Assembly (NCBI RefSeq): GCF_003589595.1
Contig: NW_020656077.1
Coordinates: 9,633,035 to 9,697,034 of the forward strand
Reading direction: 5' to 3'
DNA from: Hyposmocoma kahamanoa
Taxonomy: Eukaryota; Arthropoda; Insecta; Lepidoptera; Cosmopterigidae
DNA length: 64,000 bases
A program made the translations under genes and the position numbers. Shown here piece by piece: positions 42,055-53,500 of the stretch. Position 1 is the first letter of the stretch, and each line of letters begins with the position of its first letter. The notes beneath the pieces are model-generated. The model did not search any database. It had not been told where the DNA came from and saw only the letters and a list, made by a program, of their open reading frames with translations.

Positions 42055-42150
42055 AAGGCAAACACACATTTAGATGCAGACCAAGGCGAACTTACTACGA
42101 CCAAATTGAGGACGTCCACAATCTGGAAGAGGATGCAGTGACAAAGATAA
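42055..42150 (+). pseudogene. retrotransposon C-terminal relic (a)
   Basis: The plus strand reads CRPRRTYYDQIEDVHNLEED. The RPRRTY-DQI-DVL box is a frequent ending of endonuclease/RT retrotransposons. A second relic of the same box is at 42.45 kb. Confidence 0.4.
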
Positions 42151-42191
42151 AGAAAGGAATGAGTCGCTAGCTGGTGCGGAGATGTACTGTA

Positions 42192-42345
42192 GTATGGAGA
42201 TGACGCACACACTCAACATAGCCTCGCACCAGGGAAACCCTGTGTCCCGGGTGCCATGGACACACATAGACAACCACAAATTACACCTACACTTACGAGA
42301 GAAGTAAATGTAGGCCAAACCGTTCGGCCACAAAGGCAGTTAGTT
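42192..42345 (-). repeat. family F SINE with internal deletion
   Basis: The minus strand starts ACTGCCTTTGTGGCCGAACG (A box) and carries the CACAAATTACACCTACACTT body and GTGTGCGTCATC end (minus-strand reading of 42192-42203). The B box region is deleted. Confidence 0.7.
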
Positions 42346-42424
42346 AGTCAGCAGATGAGATGTAAGTATGTACGAGAAGATGAATTAAATACGATTGACA
42401 AAACAGATTTATAAGGCGAGTGTG

Positions 42425-42555
42425 AAAGTGCAAGTTCGTGGTTGCCGATAAAGGCAAACTTATCACGACCACATTCAGAACGTCCTCAAGACAGATCAAG
42501 AGGAAGCATGTAGCCTAGCCTTAGCGAATTAAGAATGCAGAAGACTCGATGTACG
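42425..42555 (+). pseudogene. retrotransposon C-terminal relic (b)
   Basis: The plus strand reads QTYHDHIQNVLKTDQEEACS, again the RRTY-DQI-NVL box, after a stop. Probably a duplicate of the relic at 42.06 kb, split from it by the SINE. Confidence 0.4.
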
Positions 42556-43310
42556 TACAAGATTTATTGTAAAAAATGTTAAAAGTGCAATAGAAAAAAC
42601 TGCAAGAAAGAAAAGGTACAATTATTATAAAACACTCCCTGTAAAAGTAACTAACATAATACTCTAGTCAAAAGCGCTTATAAAACTAGGTATATAATTT
42701 TAATAGTAATCGACGTGACTGACGACGGTGATATGTGATTTATTGGCACGTCCTCTTGTTTCAAGAATTTAGATGGTAATGACTAGGGCTCGGATAAATA
42801 CGGAGTATAAACTACAAAATATGTACACATTATATGGGCAAAAAATCTTAAAATACGGTGTAAAAAATACAAGTGCCTACGCTTTTTTTTAAAGTTATAC
42901 AAGTTTTATGCAACTTCAATCTAATTTTCGTTACTGTTTGTGTCTAAGTTCCGTTAGAATAAACAATTTCATGTTTTTTTAAATTTTCAAAATTAAAACT
43001 TCGTCTGATCAAGTCGGAGCAACGCTTTGTACTTCTGTCTTCTAATCTTCCGCACAATAAACTGTTCATTTTTTTTAGTGCATGGAGTGGAGTCATTTGC
43101 CTGTCATGTATAAAAAAAAAAAAGTCTTTATTTATTTCAAGTAAACTGTTTAATTAATAAAATATCACGTAAAAGGATTATTAATTATTTCAAGTTTCGT
43201 GTAAATATAGCAAAATATGGAAAATAAAGGTCACTTTCTATTATTCTAGATATCATTATTTATGAAGAAAACAAATTAAGGAACGTTAATTATTGAAATA
43301 AAAAATATGT
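42556..43310. other. unassigned stretch with A tract
   Basis: An A run at about 43110-43122 followed by GTCTTTATTTATTTCAAG looks like a minus-strand poly-A end of a retroposed sequence. No gene recognised. Confidence 0.35.
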
Positions 43311-43338
43311 AATTACATATTAATCCGGGTCCTAGTAA

Positions 43339-43348
43339 NNNNNNNNNN
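43339..43348. other. assembly gap of 10 N
   Basis: Ten N separate two identical copies of 27 bases (43312-43338 and 43349-43375, starting ATTACATATTAATCCGGGTC). The gap is probably an unmerged overlap of two contigs rather than missing sequence. Confidence 0.95.
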
Positions 43349-43375
43349 ATTACATATTAATCCGGGTCCTAGTAA

Positions 43376-43744
43376 TGAAGATGGATAGAACAAACGTAAG
43401 AATAGTGGAGGAAAAGGAACTCGAGAGCGATTCAAAATATCAAAAGTAAGTGGCCAGGAACCAGAAAAGAGAATGATGAAAAGGTGGAATGACGATGAAG
43501 AAGGCCAGTATTGTCATAAGCAAAAGTATCGTGCTGATGAGGATAAAGATTTGTGTAAAGGTTGTAACAAATGGACAACCGTGGTCTCTTCCTACTCTGA
43601 CGTGAAAAGAGCGTGAAGTATATGTAAATAAGAAGTGTGACGTACATTCGGAGATAATACAAAGTATTAAAAAGCACTGTTACATGTTCTCGTGCATACC
43701 TTTTCAACATATTTAGACGTTCGGAAATGAAACTAAATTAAAAG
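43376..43744. other. unassigned stretch
   Basis: Nothing recognised. Confidence 0.3.
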
Positions 43745-43880
43745 AAATAAACAGCGTGTATTTGTTTTTTCAAACTAACCAACGTTTCGGGCTTTTTACA
43801 AGAAAAAACAAACATACGCGATTTAGATGCGAAAAAATAGTTTTACTTCCAATGTGTTGCTACCACGAAATCCTAAGAGC
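43745..43880 (+). repeat. family D repeat, rearranged
   Basis: TATTTGTTTTTTCAAACTAA then CCAACGTTTCGGGCTTTTTA (reversed core) followed by ACAAACATACGCGATTTAGA then ATAGTTTTACTTCC (forward end). The two halves are in opposite orientation. Confidence 0.6.
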
Positions 43881-44652
43881 GGTTGGTTACACACGTGTAC
43901 TTTCAGCAGCGATACAATCGCGCGTTTGTGACTGCGTCGCGACACTTCGGATTTATAGGCGTTTCCATCGATGCAAACGCGCGACTGCGTCTGTGCAGTC
44001 CCTTATGCAGAGTACTTAAAACCGTGACAAAGATAGAGAAATTAACGCTATATTATTATTTTGACTATCCCCGTGAATCAGCTATGAGTCGGTCGCAATA
44101 ACAACCAATGAAAACATCGAGAATCATAGATAATAACTGGAAGAATTATTTCCAAAGACGAAGAACACTAGCACGAATTCGCCGGTCAGTATAAAATAAA
44201 ACTACCAATAATACAATATCATACTTGCGGTATCAGTTTCATATCGCACTGCTATTACAATAGTGTTGTAACTCAAAATATGTGAATTTCAAGATTCTAT
44301 CATTACTGAACGTAAAATTTGATTCTCTAAACGTCAATATTCAAACGCAAACCGTCGTTAGAATATTGTAAAAAACAATTAATTCTGGCCAAAACAGCCC
44401 TAATTAAAAAGAAAATATGAAATTATTGTTCCCCTTTTATTCTTAAATTATATTTGCAAGAAATTGTTTCACTTCACTTTTTATTTTTATGGCTCCATCA
44501 ATATGAGAACTGATGATTTTGCCAATGTCACAGTTGAAAGAAAAAAAACGAAACAAAAAAAAATTTTCGCTAAGCTCTAATAGGACATTAACCGGTGTTG
44601 GTAAGTTGGACTACGGGAGTAGATGTCTATGATAAAGTATAACCTATACATA
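43881..44652. other. unassigned stretch with CpG-rich patch
   Basis: A CpG-rich patch at 43905-44015 contains the inverted pair TCGCGCGTTTGTGACTGCG and GCAAACGCGCGACTGCGTC and may be a MITE relic. Otherwise nothing recognised. Confidence 0.35.
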
Positions 44653-45440
44653 GGGCGCACTATAAGTTTCCGGAACTGGCAACTTACATAAACAATATTT
44701 AAAAAGTAATTACAACATTTGAATACAGAATACAGTTTGTTTCATCTGACTGTCTCTTGTTTTTACATTGTGAAATCATTTTAGAAAATGGTTGTCTACA
44801 TCTCCATGGATTTAACTCGTGAAAATTTTCGTACTATGATTTCCTACGACTTTAAGTGTAATTTAACAGCTCAGCAGAGCTTCGCTGGGCTTCAAACTTT
44901 TGGCGATGAAGCACAATGCAAGACGACTATTTATAGCTGGTTTGTAGAATTCAAACGCGGTCGTGTGAGTCTCAGTGACGAATTTCGTGATGGACGCAGA
45001 TGCTGTGCGCCGTATGATCAACACAGACAGGCATGTGACGTACCATGAGATTCGGGCATCTTTAGGCATAGGCATGACTCAAATATAATCCATACTAAAC
45101 AAACATTTGGGTGTGATGAAGCTGTGCTCTCGGTGGATGCCACACTATTTGATTGAGGCTCAAAAAACGGACCGCGTCACTTGGTACAATGCCATGCTTA
45201 CCAGATTCAAAGAAGGGGCGTCAAATTTGATGTGGGACATAGTAACAGGTGACGAAACATGGATTCACAGTTACAATCCTAAACCAAAGCAGCAATCGAG
45301 CGTATGGGTCTTTCGAGATGAGCCGAAACCAACCTACGTGGCGCGCGTGCAAAGTATCTCTAAGCGGATGATTGCTTCTTTTTTTAATAAATCTGGATAC
45401 AGAAGCGGGAAAATTGTTTTACTAGATCAAATGGTTTAGA
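44653..45440 (+). mobile_element. second mariner family, 3'-truncated copy
   Basis: The left end GGGCGCACTATAAGTTTCCG follows a TA at 44651-44652, as in the 30.9-kb copy. Transposase pieces: 44788-45048 starting MVVYISMDLTRENFRTMIS, with the HTH end EFKRGRVSLSDEFRDG, then a frameshift and 45107-45439 with MWDIVTGDETWIHSYNP (first acidic residue). The element stops before the second and third acidic residues; no right terminal repeat. Inactive. Confidence 0.85.
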
Positions 45441-46446
45441 TATTTACTATTAAACAATGGTCTTACAAAAAATATATTATGTACATAAGGATATTGTCTA
45501 AAGAATGTGCTAATGTGTTACACGATAGGATGTACTTTGTCCCATCATCCGATTATCCGAAAACAGGCTTAAAACGAGTTATTTAAAAATAAAATATATA
45601 ACTTAGTACATAATTTTTATATGCAAATGTTTCTCTTAAATTAAATTCAAAATTCAAAATATTTATTTCAGATAACAAAGATCCATTTACTTTGGTGTTA
45701 GAAGTAATAAAATTAACTTATAAGCTATTGTTAGTAGGAATATTATAAAACATATTACTCAATTAAATAAGATCTAAAATGTCATGTACTTACGAGGCAT
45801 CTCGTGCGGAATCATTGTCCGTACGAGTCCTCTGCCACAACCTTCAGAGGGTTGTTGTTACTCCCCCGAAGTTTAACCGAAGCCCTATTAGTTATTAAAT
45901 TCACGTTAATCCCAAAATTTGCAAATTACCCGGCGGTTTAACGACACGCCGCGCCGCCCGCTGCCCCGTCTGTCGCCATCGGGCGTTGGTCGACGACGGA
46001 CATGTGTCAAATTTTCTCAGTCTGTTCTTATTTTACTCATATTAATCATACTTCACCTCTTAAAATGTAAACTCGCGTTGAAATAACTCACCTTAAGTCA
46101 TAGAAATACGCGGCGGAATGCCATTATAAGATAATTGCATTGTCGCTTCAAATTGATTTATATATAGAAAAAATATAAATTATTTATTCCTTTAAAAAAA
46201 ACAACGCAATAACATAAAGATTTAGACAAAGAACTAAATTACAAATATGTGCTGTGCTGCTAAAGAAACCGTGACCCACATACCGTCTTATCGTCTCACC
46301 TACAGTACCTACGCTGATTCTCAGTGGATCCGGCAACAGAACACACGTGATACGGACATTGTAGTCGTCACAGATTCACACTAAAAACATTGCACGAAAC
46401 AAGCAGTCATATTACTATAAACACAAACATGATCGCATAGACTCTT
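45441..46446. other. unassigned stretch
   Basis: About 1 kb. AATTCAAAATTCAAAATATT at 45645 resembles a minus-strand retrotransposon tail; no coding part recognised. Confidence 0.35.
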
Positions 46447-46688
46447 CCATAATATAGTATAACAGTTGCAGTACCACTCAAGAGCTTTAAATCGCAAAGA
46501 TCCGAAGGGCACTGTCACTGCGCCCGTCACTCGGAGACATAAATTCTCATGTGCCTGTAATTTCACCAGCACCCTTACCCTTCTAAACCGGAACACAGTA
46601 ATGCTGACATTACTGCTTGGCGGCAGAAATAAGGAAGGTGGCAGTTCCTCCCTAGACGAACTCTTTCACAAGATCTACTGCTACTAAA
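46447..46688 (-). repeat. family A repeat (copy 8), well preserved
   Basis: AACAGTTGCAGTACCACTCA, GCAAAGATCCGAAGGGCACT, ATTTCACCAGCACCCTTACC, CTTGGCGGCAGAAATAAGGA and TCTTTCACAAGATCTACTGC in order, the most complete right half in the window. Confidence 0.85.
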
Positions 46689-47106
46689 ATGCATGACTTA
46701 AAACGTATTTTACTACATAATTAATACTATATAACTTGTATAAAGCTAACTGTCAGCTTTCAGACAGAATTCAGAATAATAATACGCTCAGCACACTGAG
46801 ATTAGGCGACTCCTGTTCCCCTGTGTTCCTTTACAAAATTCACGTCTGAGATAGCTTTTATGTGAATGTGGTTTGGATCAGGGTATCCTTGGTCACATTT
46901 TTTTAATGTCCTAAGTTGATTTATTCCTTGTATGACCTCCTTGTACGGTCCCCGTTCTATTTACGTTAAGTCCCTTCTTTTTTATGTGTATTCTCCTTTT
47001 ATTAACTTTTTGTGTGATTTTATATGTTCTAGCTTCTTGTTTGTCCCTAATTGTTTTTTTCACCCAGGTATGATCTCCTCAACAGCAGTCCGTCGAAGAA
47101 GTTCTT
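46689..47106. other. unassigned stretch
   Basis: Nothing recognised. Confidence 0.3.
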
Positions 47107-47277
47107 CCAAAAATGTAGGCCATTTATTGGTGATCATACTATCACGTTATACTGATATGACATGTAAGAATTGTTTGTGTTGGTGGTCATATTTAGTCAG
47201 CAGTAACAGCTTGTAGGCACATTTTGCTTGACTTTAATAATAAAGTATAACCTCGTTCGATTTACGTCGAATTCTTT

Positions 47278-47495
47278 TTTTTAACCGACTTCAAAAAAAG
47301 GAGGTTCTCAATTTGTATGTATGTTACGCGATAACTCCGCCATTTGTGAACCAATTTTAATGATTCTTTTTTTGATGGAAAAAAGGTACCTCAGATGTGG
47401 TCCCATTTAAATTTCAAGAAAATATTCCACCTCTAAGGGTGGCAAACTAGGGGATGAATGACTTTTGAGGTCGGTTTTATAACCGGAGGTTAGGT
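47278..47495 (+). repeat. family B repeat, complete short form
   Basis: It starts TTTTTTAACCGACTTCAAAA and ends GACTTTTGAGGTCGGTTTTA then TAACCGGAGGTTAGGTTA. Both AACCGACYTCAAAA inverted ends are present. Confidence 0.88.
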
Positions 47496-47499
47496 TATT

Positions 47500-47685
47500 T
47501 ATAATATCAAGTGACGGGACGAACAAGTTGTGCGCCTGGTGGTAAGCTACACGCCTGTCCATTACACTTGCAGTGCCACTCAGAGCTTTAAATCGCAAAG
47601 ATTTGAGAGGCACTGCCACTGCGCTCGTCATCTTGAGACATAAGTTGACAAGTCTAATGTGCCTGTAATTTCGACAGCAATTATT
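47500..47685 (-). repeat. family A repeat, left part (copy 9)
   Basis: It starts TATAATATCAAGTGACGGGA immediately after family B; GCGCCTGGTGGTAAGCTACA and AATCGCAAAGATTTGAGAGG follow. Confidence 0.8.
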
Positions 47686-47848
47686 TGTTATGAGAAAAAC
47701 TTGGATGATAAATTAAATATAACCTTTGTTTTATATTTTGAGCGAGGTTGTACTTAATTAAAGACTAAATATGACCACCAATACAAACAATTCTTATTGG
47801 TCATATCAGTATGACACGCTTGTAGGTTCACCAATAAACGGCCAAAAT

Positions 47849-48227
47849 AAAAACCTTGCTGCTGCCTAAACGTTAGCGTTCTTGATCAATATTAACTGAC
47901 AACATCGTAACTGACACTGCCCAAGCCTAGTGGCCGCCATTAAGGCAATAATAATAATGTTATGATTTTATTTTAGTTCAATCGAAATATAGCTATTGTG
48001 ATATTCCGTGATACGGGCTAGGTCATAGGTTCCCAAACTTATTGACTCGCCGCCCACTTAGGCAAGACAAAAAAAATTCAAAGCCTGCATAAACTTAAAA
48101 CAAAAAATCACAAGGAAAAAAAAATATATACAGGGTGGAACAGGTCGACAGACGAAGCCGAAAAATGTAAAGAGTCTTAAATATGTACTTAATACCACTG
48201 AAAGTCTTTTTGTTCTAAGTATAATAG
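47849..48227. other. unassigned stretch
   Basis: Nothing recognised. Confidence 0.3.
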
Positions 48228-48440
48228 TTTACGAGTTTGTTATAATTATTAATACAAAGATCGAACACTCAGAAAAAATCCTACGATCCGGTCGGATTCG
48301 AACCGACGTCTTCTTGCATACCGTGGCAGACGCCATACCAACTAAGCCACGGAACGAACCAACGGACTTCACGAATTTTTCTATGTGCTTGCGTCGTGTC
48401 TTTGTACTTGGTCTTTCAACGACTTTTTAGTCGTAGCGCC
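48228..48440 (-). repeat. tRNA-related SINE (family G), full copy
   Basis: The reverse of the 16.0-kb copy: TATTAATACAAAGATCGAAC tail, GGTCGGATTCGAACCGACG (B box), ACTAAGCCACGGAACGAACC (A box) and the ACGACTTTTTAGTCGTAGCG leader. Confidence 0.85.
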
Positions 48441-48584
48441 ATCTATGAGAAATCTATTGCAGATTTATCACCCAGTTATTACCTTTACAGCTACCAGTCC
48501 TGGCGAGAGATGTCGCTATTCACTGTATTAATTAATTTTTTTTTGTTGAATTGATATTCGATTATTTTTTGTGAAATTACTCCA

Positions 48585-48662
48585 CTAGTTTGTTATAATT
48601 ATTAATACAAAGATCGAACACTCAGAAAAAATTCCTTCCATCCGGCCGGATTCGAACCGACG
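48585..48662 (-). repeat. family G SINE, tail half
   Basis: ATTATTAATACAAAGATCGA, ACACTCAGAAAAAATTCC and CGGCCGGATTCGAACCGACG as in the copy just upstream; cut off after the B box by a retrotransposon. Confidence 0.8.
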
Positions 48663-49400
48663 TGCTTGTTCAATGATAAAGATTGGCTTGAAAAGTCTGT
48701 GTTGTCAACCCTACAAACAGCCGTTGGAGGCAACTACCGGGAGGTACTAAGTGGAGGAGGTAATGCCGCCGATATCAATAGAATCTTTGTCCTGCAGAAA
48801 CGTGCAGTTAGGGCAATTTACAATCTGGGCCCCAAAGTATCTTTGAGAGATAAGTTTAAGGAAATTAACATTCTTACACTAGCCTCACAGTACATTTATG
48901 AAAATGTAATTTATGTTAAAAGGAATAGTAATTTCTTTATGACAAAACAGTGACAGACATAACATTAATACAAGGAATAGAAATAAACTAGCATTTCTTG
49001 ATAGTCGTCTTCACAAAGTCAAAAAATCATTTAAGGGGCAATGTATACGCTTCTACAACAAGATTCCGGTTGATATACAAAATTTGCCTTTCACGAGGTT
49101 TAAAACTACAGTGAAACAAAAACTTTATACTAAAGGTTATTATACAACTTCTGCATAATTTGGATGACAAAAATCCGTAGTAGTAACCCGCTTAGCTCAT
49201 GGAGGTAGTCTCGTTCTTTGATGTTTCAAAAAAAAAATATTGTAAATGTTATTTACAAAGAGCAACCCCTAGAGTTTCTTGCTCATTCTTCTCAGGGGAA
49301 TCTGCCTTACGAATGAGCGGTAGAGTTTAACCATTGTGACGATTTCAAGTATAATAATGCTTACCTATGAAATAAAGATTATTTTGAATTTGAATTTGAG
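48663..49400 (+). pseudogene. 5'-truncated non-LTR retrotransposon, 3' end
   Basis: The plus strand reads from inside the protein: GGNAADINRIFVLQKRAVRA, IYNLGPKVSLRDKFKEINIL, SQYIYENVIYVKRN. After a frame break near 48950 comes HNINTRNRNKLAFLDSRLHK, CIRFYNKIPVDIQNLPFTRF and a stop at 49156-49158. The 3' untranslated region ends AATAAAGATTATTTTGAATT then TGAATTTGA. It is of the same broad family as 11.8 and 51.4 kb. No RT core. Confidence 0.78.
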
Positions 49401-50288
49401 GTAGTCGTTGACCTCTGCCGTTGACCAGCGTGCCGTCAGTCGCTTTCTTTGATCAATCATCATATGAATGATGATTAATTACGCGGGTATTTTATTGTAT
49501 TACTTTGAGAGTAATTAACACCCCTAAATTCCGTGTTTGACGACCCAATATTTGCATTTACCGAAAAAGTGCACCTCTCATAGAATCTTCGGGAGACATG
49601 TTGTTTCTAAACTATGCGTTGTCATAAACTACCCGCACCAACTTAAGAAAAGTAAAGTTCAACATGCTCAACATGCGTCAAGTAGGTACTCAAATCACAC
49701 AAGCCTCGTAACCCTTAATTCGGCTCTAACGTAAAACAGTAAAATTAGGCAACCAATCACGTGACTTATCACTGCTTATTTGTTTGATTTTTTAATGATT
49801 TATTAATTTTGAAAGTTCTTTTTAATGAGATCAACATTTAAAACTACATTTTCTGTTAACTTGAGCAGAGTAGTTGAAATTTTAATATAAAAATGTAATG
49901 TAAAAATAAATAAATCGGTTCAGAACACCTCCACGGTTCGTTATCTTATTTTTGAGTATCGATTATGGAATTGCTAAATTTGATTATTTATCATTACTTT
50001 TTCTTTTGAATTGCTCATGGTACTTATACCAGACGAGACGTTTATTGCGAAACCTATTTCTTTATCATAATTTGTCTTTCTAAAATTGACATTTAGATAT
50101 TTAATAATCAACGATATCCGACGCGTACGCCGCCGCCGCGCATCTCTATACGGAGTTGCCAACTAAGCGAGTTTGTCCCTTTTTGGGACATTTTGACATC
50201 AAAATGAAATAAAGATGAATCTATGGGCTAGGATATGTAGACCTAAGGAACTAAAGATAAAATAAGGAAATATGATCATTAAACTTAC
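49401..50288. other. unassigned stretch, presumed loco intron
   Basis: No exon or repeat recognised. It would be the start of the intron after the exon ending at 50289. Confidence 0.35.
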
Positions 50289-50501
50289 CTGTGAGTCTCG
50301 CAAATCTGGTTCGCTAGCGGCGGCTGACAGCGATTCATCTGCGCCGGCACCGCCGCTACTGGCATCGCCGCTGCACACGTCGCCAGCGCTAGCGCTGAAC
50401 GCTCGCCTGCGCGCCTCCTGCTTCTCTTTATCCTTCTCTTTACCCGTCAGTATGTGTCGAGTTTTCATTAGAATGTTTAGGGGTTTCATTGATTTACGAA
50501 C
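50289..50501 (-). CDS. loco: loco exon 4 (linker before RGS)
   Basis: 71 codons between acceptor TTTTGCAG (50509-50502) and donor GTAAGT (from 50288). It reads VRKSMKPLNILMKTRHILTG, then EKDKEKQEARRRAFSASAGD and ends SAAASEPDLRDSQ. A basic, charged helix precedes a Ser/Ala/Gly-rich tail. Codons are GC-rich compared with the surroundings, as in exon 3. Phase 0 on both sides, so it joins directly to exon 3. Confidence 0.75.
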
Positions 50502-53500
50502 CTGCAAAACACAATATTTTTAATATTTGAAGTTGAAAATCATTGTCATCAACTCGTTATTACTAGGTTTACCATCCTGGCAAAATTGTTGGACTGTTCA
50601 CAATCATTGTGAAGAATGTTTAAAACAACATAATAATACACATTATTTATTTATTAACCTATATTATACTGACAATTAGATTATATTCATAAATTATGTA
50701 ATCTATAGCATCAGCGCATCCTGAAGGCGCATAGGTCCCAGCTCTATCCATCTGGCTCTGTCTCTTGTCAGCCTAGTCCATAGAGGTCCAGCTATTTTTT
50801 GAAAGTCATCGGACCATCTTCTAAATGGACAATTCTGGAGGACATTCTGTTACCTTTCTGGTCCACGTTTCTATTCTTTCCCTGTACATGTGGCCAGTCC
50901 TTTTTGTGGTGACATCCTCCAATTTAGTAGTCCTACGTATGTCTGTAGCTCTCTTTATGTCTCTTAGAAAGAATCCCAGCATACTTCTCTCCATTCTTCT
51001 TTGACAGGTTGTGAGTTTCTGATGGTATTTATTAGTCAGTGCCCGCGTTTGGCATCTATAGGTCCGAAATTGGGAGGATGCAGATGTAAAAGACCTCTCT
51101 CTGTGCTTGTTTTTGAATATGTCTTTGAATGACCAATATCGGTTCCAAGAGTTGGTAACTCTTCTTTCTAGTTCTTGCTCAGTTTCATCACTAAATGACA
51201 CTTATTGGCCCAGATAATACACATTAATGTTTAATAATTAATTTTATAAATAATAAAATAAAATATAAAAACTTTTTCATTTTAAAAAAAAACCGACCTC
51301 AAAATTTTGCTTATCGGCTTTGTTATTGTGATTACATCTATTTGCTGAGTTTTATTGGCATCGATTAACGGAAAATGCGTGAAACCGGATTTATTCAATT
51401 CAGTGATAGTTCTTGTCAAAGTCAAAGATTATTTATTCCATAGGTAAAATAAATTTACACTTGAAAACGTCACATTTAAGCTACTGCTCGTTCACTACGC
51501 TGACCTCCCTGAGAAGAACGAGCAAGAAACTCTAGGGATTGCTCTTTTCAAATAAACTTAAATGCTATGGAATACACTTTGAATCAAATTTGTGTGGATT
51601 CTGGAGCCGTGTCGTCTTTCCATACATCTTTATCTAACACGTAGTCTTCAATTTTGTACTATGATTTTTCGAGCAAAATATTTTTAATGTAGTTTTTAAA
51701 CTTAGGAAATGATAAACTTAATATATGCTTCGGAATCTTATTGTAAAAACGTATACAGTTCCTCATAAAAGAGTTGTTTACCTTGTTTAAACGAAATCGT
51801 GGTACCATGATTTTGAGTTTGGACTTAGCTCTAAGGTTAATATTATGGATATCTTCTTTCTTATTGAAATTATGTATATTTTTACGAGCATATAAAACAT
51901 TTGAGTAAATGTACTGTGATGCCACAGTCATGATACCAGTCTCCTTAAACTTTTCTCTGAGAGAAACCCGAGAGCCTAGACGGTACACAGAACGAATCGC
52001 TCGTTTTTGCAATACAAATCTGGTTTGAATATCTGCCGCTTTAGCCCACATGAGAATCCCGTAGGACATTATACTATGGAAGTGACTAAAGTAAACTAGT
52101 CTAGCATTACTAACATCGGTAAGCTCACGTATTCTGCGGACTGCGTATGGAGCGGAGCTTAATCTGCTGGCCCAGAGATCTATTTTATAGGTTTTGTCAC
52201 CTCGTTCATAGAGGTGGAATATTATCTTCAAATTTAAATGAGACCAGTATGGAGGTATCCTCTTTCCAACAAAAAAATTTTTTTGATTTGATTTGATCAT
52301 ACACAAGAAAAAACAAAATACAATAGAATTTAAAACCTCATCTTGTTTTGAAGTTGGTTAAAAATTAAATTGGCTGCATTGACTTACCATAAGTCAATGA
52401 TTGGCTGCTTTTAATTTGCTACTAACATGGCAGATTAATACAAAGATGAAAAAGATATGAGATATTGTGTTCTTAATTTAAAAAAATCGAATATAGTCAG
52501 AGATGGGCAAGCGCCTGAGTTTTAGCCCGGGTTTCAATGTGGTTAAAATCTACTAATACCCGAAATCGAGGGTAAAAACTATTTGCAAAATGTGATATTA
52601 TTACCAAATGTTTATTACTATTGAATCATTTCACTTGAAAATCACATTGATATGAATCAATACAAAAAATCTATATATACCGTTGAATCGATTTTCTTAA
52701 CAATCGAACTGTAATGCGTTCCTAGTATAAGTGAGAATACACAGGATTGCAAGGAGGGAATTGTGTGGAGTTACCTTTTACGTCAAAGAAAGATTTTTTA
52801 TTATTTTACGCGTATAATGGTCTCCGCCCTCAATTTTGGGCAGAAATAGGCTGTAACCCGGCGCTTTGGCTAAAACCCCGGGTGAATTGATTGGGTTTTA
52901 ACCCTAGTTATCTCTGAACAGCCCATCTCTGAATATAGTGCTTATATGAACATTATCGTACCTTGCATTTAATGCTCGCTGGGTGAACAAATGTTCCTTC
53001 ATCTTTATCTTGGGAAGGGGGAGGGTCGCGCAGCCCTAGCACTAACATATCATCAAGGGATGCCTGCAAGTGCCTCCGGCGCGACGGCCGTGCCTCCTCA
53101 TGGCTCCGACACGAGTACACCGACACAGAGTCCATACTAGCTTTACTAGTACTGCCAGATATCACGGTCACATTCTCTACGGACTCATTCGACTGGCAAT
53201 CGCCCTGTCTCGCTCGCTCTTCATATATTTCAACCGAGTTGAAAGTGTTCGTTACACGATCGACGCCCAAATCCAGCTGAGGCGGTATTAGTTCGTAGTG
53301 ATGCCCCTCATTCTCTGTATAAACTTGGTCGTAAACAGCGGCATCGTAGTTGCGGGATGTGGAAGGCATATTTCCGTAAACGTTGTTGTAGTTGTATGTA
53401 TCTTCTTCGTTGCGCGGGCTCACGTGGCGTACCGATTGTAGATCGTTTGAGGTCAGTATGCCATCGTCCAAATTCAAGGGCCTGCCTTGTCCGCCGAATC

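Larger units (their letters stand above)
47107..47848. mobile_element. inverted-repeat element carrying nested B and A copies
   Basis: The arm 47107-47258 (GGCCATTTATTGGTGATCAT, AGAATTGTTTGTGTTGGTGG, TCATATTTAGTC, ATAACCTCGTTCG) recurs in reverse at 47742-47848 with good identity. Between the arms lie a family B copy (47278-47495) and a family A copy (47500-47685). The outer element looks like a foldback transposon that received two later insertions. Confidence 0.65.

Noticed and set aside
41814..42212. 132-codon minus-strand frame
   Set aside because: It overlaps retroelement and SINE debris on the other strand; no domain.
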